A DNA stretch of 64,000 nucleotides, taken from assembly GCA_030686995.1 (NCBI GenBank), contig CM060698.1:140449106-140513105 (forward strand), read 5' to 3'. The notes under the pieces are model-generated. The model was not told where the DNA came from, did no database searches, and was given only the letters and a program-made list of their open reading frames with translations. A program made the position numbers and the translations under genes. Origin of the DNA: Artemisia argyi (Eukaryota; Streptophyta; Magnoliopsida; Asterales; Asteraceae). Below, piece after piece: positions 59,349 through 64,000 of the stretch (positions within the stretch are counted from its first letter, which is position 1; the number at the start of each line of letters is the position of its first letter).

Positions 59349-59493
59349 AGGGAGGTGATTTGCACACTTCCATATTTGATTGGGACACTTCAAACCGTGC
59401 ATTAAATAGTTGTACTGTAAATATAATATGCTTTAACTGTTTGTACATTGAGTGTCCTAATCAATTTTTTGAGTGTGCCAAGCAATTCCCTTG
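59349..59493. mobile_element. MITE, family member 2 (GGGAGGTGATTT ends) with 9-bp target duplication
   Basis: GGGAGGTGATTTGCACACT on the left pairs with AGTGTGCCAAGCAATTCCC on the right (15 of 19 positions). ATGTTGGAA precedes and TTGTTGGAA follows (8 of 9), a Mutator-sized duplication. The left end matches 54311. Confidence 0.6.
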
Positions 59494-59882
59494 TTGGAAT
59501 TTGGAGCCGAGGTGGTTCGAGATTAAGGCCAATTAATGAAGTATTGTCTACCAACTATAAGCTAACAATTAATACAAATATTGAGTAGTATCATTCTTTA
59601 TACTAGCCAACCATTAATATTTTTGTAACTAACTAATTTTGAAATTAAAAAGATTAATGATATAGATAGGGGTACCATTAATGGAAATAAGTCACTTATT
59701 GCGTTTGTGATAATTGTGTTCTTGTTTTCATGCGATTTTACATCCCTATTGCCTGCGATCTAAGTGTAATTAAACAAAAATGAAACAAATAGTAAGTTGT
59801 ACAACTTAAACTCATCAAACTTTCAACTGTTATCTTCAAACCATGTGTCGCAATGAGCAATGATATACTCACAAAACCAAAT

Positions 59883-59981
59883 TCACAAAAGGTGGTGTCA
59901 CTCTCTGATTGGATTAGTCAGAAAAAACTATATAAAAACACACCAATCAGAGAGACGGGGAGTGAAATCTCCTTTTGTAGA
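59883..59981. mobile_element. Short MITE with ~30-bp inverted ends
   Basis: TCACAAAAGGTGGTGTCACT and CTCTGATTGG on the left are matched by CCAATCAGAG and AGTGAAATCTCCTTTTGTA on the right, with a 30-base non-coding centre. The target duplication is unclear. Confidence 0.6.
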
Positions 59982-60149
59982 TTTATTTTTGCAGGTGTAT
60001 CGTTTGTCCTATAGCAATTGCTCTATTTCTCTTCTTCAACCTACATGCACAACGCAAGTACAATAACACATCTTAATTATTCGGTATCTTATTTCTTTTA
60101 TTAAAAAAACTTTTGTGCTTTTAATTTCATGAGATGTCATGGTCATACG

Positions 60150-60818
60150 AACCCATAGGTAATAATGGAAGGGGGTAGGGTGGTACCCACTATTATTATT
60201 ATTATTATTTTATTCAGAGGCATCAATTATACTAACACCACAAAGGAAACAATACACAAAAATGGTACAAGACATGACCACGCTACTCAAAACAATGTGA
60301 TCAAATGTTGCATTTGTCCTGACACAATTCCTATACACGCAATGATGGTTTCCAAACTGTTAACAACAAGAAGAAGGAACCCATAGGTAATAATGGAAGA
60401 GGGTAGGGTGGTACCCATTATTATTATTATTATTATTATTTTTTATTCAAAGGCATCAATTATACTAACACGACAAAGGAAACAATACATAAAAATGGTA
60501 CAAGACATGACCACACTACTCAAAACAATGTGATCAAATGTTGCATTTGTCCTGACACAATTCCTATACACGCAATGATGGTTTCCAAACTGTTAACAAC
60601 AAGAAGAAGGGTAAACAAAGTGGTTCAACTAATACGGGTCAAGGAGGGTTTACTAAACCTGCTGTCACTACTCAAAACAATGTGATCAAATGTTGCATTT
60701 GTCCTGACACAATTCCTATACACGCAATGATGGTTTCCAAACTGTTAACAACAAGAAGAAGGGTAAACAAAGTGGTTCAACTAATACGGGTCAAGGAGGG
60801 TTTACTAAACCTGCTGTG
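60150..60818 (+). repeat. Two overlapping tandem duplications in a retroelement ORF1 remnant
   Basis: A 228-bp unit starting AACCCATAGGTAATAATGG occurs at 60150 and 60378, each with an (ATT)n tract. Inside the second unit a new 153-bp unit starting CACTACTCAAAACAATG at 60513 is repeated at 60666. Three copies of one Cys-containing segment (GTGATCAAATGTTGCATTTG) result. Copies are nearly identical, so the duplications are recent. Confidence 0.85.
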
Positions 60819-61398
60819 GGTAAGAAGTTCATTTATCAACCCAACCCCCACCCCCCCTGAACCTAAGAAAGTGGATGTCAAAAAGAAAAAGGCTGCTGAC
60901 GTGCCTAGTACAAGTGGAACGAATATTGTTACATCTAATCAGTTTGATGCCCTTAATATGGCTGATACTGATGATTTTGGTATTCCTACTAAAGAAGTGA
61001 CTTTGGATGTGGCGTCTGGAAGTACATTGGAAGCTAAAGAGGATGGGTATTTAAAGACTCCTACTACATCACAAGAACCCGTTGTGAGTGATCCGAAAGA
61101 GAAGGAACAGGTTGGGACTTCTAAGTCTAGTGCTTTTTCTTCTCCGTCTACTTCTTCTACTAAGAGGGGTAACCCATTTTCTAAAATGGGAGAGATCGTT
61201 GTGTCTGATAGTGATGATGAGGAGGTTGTCAACACGTTTGATGAGTCTGTTAATCTATTTGGTGGTGGCCACTAGCGTGAATACGACTATGATGGATATG
61301 ACTATGATGACTATGCGCAACACGTTTATGATCTTCCAGTGAGTTTGGATGTTTTTATTGCCATGTATGGCACTAAGCTTCAAGGTCTCAGGAAGTAA
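60600..61398 (+). pseudogene. C-terminal part of a retroelement ORF1/gag-like protein
   Basis: After a Lys-rich segment, the main frame runs 60850-61275 with KKVDVKKKKAADVPSTSG and NQFDALNMADTDDFGIPTKE, Ser/Thr-rich low complexity, and VVSDSDDEEVVNTFDESVNL. It meets TAG at 61273-61275 and continues in frame as a Tyr/Asp-rich tail (EYDYDGYDYDDY) to TAA at 61396-61398. A run of C near 60845-60858 carries a frameshift. The composition is that of the zinc-knuckle ORF1-type proteins of plant non-LTR elements that are abundant in Asteraceae. No endonuclease or RT follows, so only the ORF1 end and the 3' tail are left. Confidence 0.55.
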
Positions 61399-61592
61399 TT
61401 TTTATTTCCTCATTGTCTTTTGTTATCATTTGAGTAGTGGTTTGTTTTCTTTTTAGAAAATAAGAAATATCTTGTTATGTAAGTTTTTCACCTATGTAAC
61501 GGGCTGAGATATGAGACTCACTCATATCCTTTGTACTTAAACGCTTTTTTGGAGTAATATATTTACCGGATTTTTTGACCTTTTACCCAAAA

Positions 61593-61633
<41 letters not shown>
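61399..61633 (+). mobile_element. 3' UTR and (AAT)n tail of the LINE-like remnant
   Basis: The UTR ends TATATTTACCGG...CCTTTTACCC, then AAAAAA and about twelve (TAA) units (61595-61630). Simple-repeat tails are usual for plant LINEs. The last 25 bases before the tail resemble the bodies of the two tiny retroposons at 15696 and 62605, which suggests that all use related 3' recognition ends. Confidence 0.6.
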
Positions 61634-61634
<1 letters not shown>

Positions 61635-62580
61635 CCACCATACCATGAGATATGAAGTACAATAAATGTTGAAACAAATAAGCACGCTTTAATGTGTTTA
61701 ATACTAAATTAAAAATATATGAAAAATGCATAATGGCCAACAAAACACATATATTGCATCCTTATAACAAGCATTTGTGCATGCTCCATTTTTGAGTTCG
61801 AATACAAATCTCATCTTCACCGGTGAGCTTTATTTGTTTGGATCAAAACTGTAGGTACAGGATAACCTCAAAAAATACATGTCAACTACTTGTAATATCT
61901 TTTGACATAATGATGTTTAATCGTCTGGTTAGTTAGAACTCGACTCGGTACCTGGAGCTCGTCTGCTAAATCTCGAATCTATTAGAAATGTAGCCGTCTT
62001 TGAGTTCTGTTTTATCTGTGAGTATCTTGAAACTCTTTGCTTGTTTCGGAAAGGAGTTACAGTTTAATATGTTATGATCTATATTCCATCACCGGCCAGA
62101 TTTGCATGTACACAAAGCTGAAAAGTATAAACAGTAAAAGAGCGTTATAAAGATGAAACAAACATAAAAGTTACAGTAAGAAAGAATCCAATTCGCAGTT
62201 TGAATGTGAAGGTGTCAAATGAGCGGGTCAGATGGGTGATTATTTGGTATGGGTCAGATTAGGATGACCCATATCATATATTGTCCAAAAACATATACTA
62301 CAAATTGTATTTCAAATATGATTACAACAAATCTTTGAAAAACACGATTGATAAATTTATGCAATCAGATTTACTTTGGACACTTTCCACTGTTTTCTTT
62401 TTGGCTAATTATAAATTTTTACCCAAGTGACCCGCTAGAGATGAAAGATACCAAAATCGACCCATTTAAGTGTAAAAGGCTAAATTTGTTTCTTACATTA
62501 TCTGAATTCTTCTCTTGAAGTCGATGTTAAAGATTCTGTAGCCGTTTGCTCATGGAAGACTGACAACATCGAAATATAGA
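61634..62580. other. Intergenic DNA without a supported gene
   Basis: GGGTCA/GACCC words flank 62225-62475 (GCGGGTCAGATGGGTGATT on the left, GTGACCCGCTAGAGATGAAA on the right), which may be one old non-autonomous element. No target duplication was found. Confidence 0.35.
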
Positions 62581-62584
62581 GAGC

Positions 62585-62634
62585 AAGATTAGATAAAAAC
62601 ATAATTCACCGGGTATAAACCCTTTATCCCCCCT

Positions 62635-62673
<39 letters not shown>

Positions 62674-62708
62674 AAAAAAAAAAAAAAAAAGATTAGATAA
62701 AAACATAA
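62585..62708 (+). mobile_element. Ultra-short retroposon with C- and A-runs and a 20-bp target duplication
   Basis: AAGATTAGATAAAAACATAA at 62585-62604 is repeated exactly at 62689-62708. Between them lie a 26-bp body (62605-62630), a C-rich run to 62663 and 27 A. The body has the same design as 15696-15726. GGG, ATAAA, then CCC, TTTAT and CCC can form a stem in which the changes relative to the other copy are compensated. Confidence 0.82.
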
Positions 62709-63400
62709 ATCCAGCTGAAAACATATGGAGCAATTTTGGCATATACTAATTAACTGAATATATCACATCCATCAATGAGTGATTGTTGAAATATAATTCC
62801 GAGTAAACTTTATAAATTTGGTCAACTAGAAAATGGATCATAGTTGGTAAAAATCAGAATTTTCTTTGTTAGTAAAGCTTATTTATGCAAATACTCGGTA
62901 TCTTATTATCTTTACAAGATTAGTTTTCAACAACCACTTACTGGTAAACTTGAGGCTCAAATAAGTTAGCAGCAACCACCATAGAAAATCAGCATTGATC
63001 TGCATAAATGAAAATGAGCCATGGTGATACTTCCTAGAGGCGGAAACTTTGACACCTTTACTTATGAATGGATTGGTCAGTTACCCAATTCAAGTGACTG
63101 TTGTACAGACTTTGATGCTTGAGAGAATTCACAAAAAGGGTTAACATAACACGTCACGCACCTTGTACTCTATTTATTGCCTACTTGCAACATGAGATGG
63201 CGATAGCTGCGTCCCCTTACAACTCGGTGCCACTGAAAAAGAACTGAATCTTTATAGCCCATTTTGATTCTCTCCTGGACGAGCCTACAAGTTATATAAG
63301 CAATGTTAGCATATGGGACGTTCAAAATGTATTCAGGCGAATCCCAAGTTCCCAGCATGAAAACATACTTACCATCTCACAAGACATCTCTGAATTGCTC
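62709..63400. other. Intergenic or 3'-flanking DNA
   Basis: No supported gene. If the exons at 63404-63770 are real, this is the 3' flank of that minus-strand gene. Confidence 0.35.
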
Positions 63401-63403
63401 GAG

Positions 63404-63570
63404 ATATTGGGCGACAAAAGGACGGATCACGTTGAACATAGAGTAAGCCAACCTGGGAAGTTTACGAAGTGGAAACCATCGAATCAACATCCATGACTTT
63501 CATGAGGTTCAAAAATAAATATGGTGAAAAAAAGCTTAATTTGATTGTTTTTATTTTTTTAACTTTGTTG

Positions 63571-63626
<56 letters not shown>

Positions 63627-63770
63627 AAAAATTGGGAGGAAATGATATAATCAAGGATCAACTTAAAAGAAAATTGTGTAAATGAAAAGAACCTCAATCA
63701 TTGCATTAGCGGAAGGATCATCGAAAATCTCTAGACTGCAATCAGCGAAATAGTTAATCTGCACAAGTTT
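63404..63770 (-). CDS. Possible last two coding exons of an unrecognised host gene (partial)
   Basis: On the minus strand, an exon from an AG acceptor at about 63761 to a donor (GAG|GTTC) at about 63692 reads INYFADCSLEIFDDPSANAM then IE. A second block reads WFPLRKLPRLAYSMFNVIRP then FVAQYLEQFRDVL before a stop near 63387-63390. Codon use and splice context look genuine, and no stop interrupts either block. A poly(A) run of 52 (63573-63624) lies in the intron between. I do not recognise the protein; the rest of the gene would lie beyond the right edge. Confidence 0.35.
63573..63624 (+). repeat. A52 homopolymer
   Basis: Fifty-two consecutive A preceded by TTTGTTGCT. No flanking duplication was found. 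Confidence 0.85.
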
Positions 63771-64000
63771 AGTGTAACCAATTAGAACTAATGATAATAT
63801 TTGATGACCAAACCAAAGGGATACACACACAGAATTAATCAGGACTTTCCTGTTAAAAAATAGTAAATATGAACCTTATCACGAACATTATTCTTGTACG
63901 CATGGCCATTAGACTTAAATAGTAAATACTGGTATTGTTTCTCTAGCATATTTTTTTAAAGGTGAACAGAAAATGATACTCCCTCCTTCCCAAAATAATT

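Noticed and set aside
59327..59536. A 69-residue Cys-rich peptide
   Set aside because: The frame covers a MITE and its flanks; no signal peptide or conserved cysteine pattern.
62527..62742. A minus-strand frame with long Phe and Gly runs
   Set aside because: It is the translation of the A and C homopolymers of the tiny retroposon.

Overview
The window is nuclear DNA of a flowering plant. It is very AT-rich, with GT..AG introns, Ty3/gypsy elements of the plant Tat and Athila lineages, plant-type Helitrons and a plant cytosolic ribosomal protein gene with a telo-box promoter. The repeat vocabulary and gag style look like Asteraceae to me; that assignment is an impression from pattern, not a search result. 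No CRISPR, operon, rRNA or tRNA gene was seen.

Layout. 1-2212: non-coding, with a Helitron-like 3' end and a MITE. 2218-12091: a complete minus-strand Tat-lineage LTR retrotransposon (TSD TCAGC) with a broken gag-pol and, on the opposite strand, an intron-containing accessory gene with a transposase_28-like N-terminus. 13436-16030: the one clearly intact host gene, cytosolic 60S ribosomal protein L7, minus strand, six coding exons. 16100-19947: non-coding, LTR-like and Helitron-like debris. 19948-52120: a nest. Helitron A (19952-27425) sits four bases inside the 5' end of Helitron B (19948-19951 plus 27426-52120), and B also holds a 16,987-bp Athila-type retrotransposon (31972-48958, TSD ATGAT) with an uninterrupted 1913-codon gag-pol and almost identical 4566-bp LTRs. 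Helitron A carries fragments of two host genes: plastid HDS (GcpE/IspG) of the MEP isoprenoid pathway and a short-chain dehydrogenase/reductase. 52121-56386: Helitron ends, a MITE and a shattered LRR receptor-kinase 5' region in inverted duplication. 56398-58432: a 2-kb near-perfect palindrome (Mutator-like foldback element) with an 11-bp target duplication. 58444-64000: MITEs, a retroelement ORF1 remnant ending in an (AAT)n tail, a tiny hairpin-plus-poly(A) retroposon, and possible last exons of an unrecognised minus-strand gene at the right edge.

Order of events from nesting: Helitron B landed first; Helitron A and the Athila element later entered B. The Athila element is the youngest datable insertion (three LTR differences found by eye in 4566 bp); the Tat element is older (about 2% LTR difference plus a 51-bp indel). 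RPL7 is the only gene here I would expect to serve the cell; most other coding sequence is transposon-encoded or transposon-carried host-gene debris.
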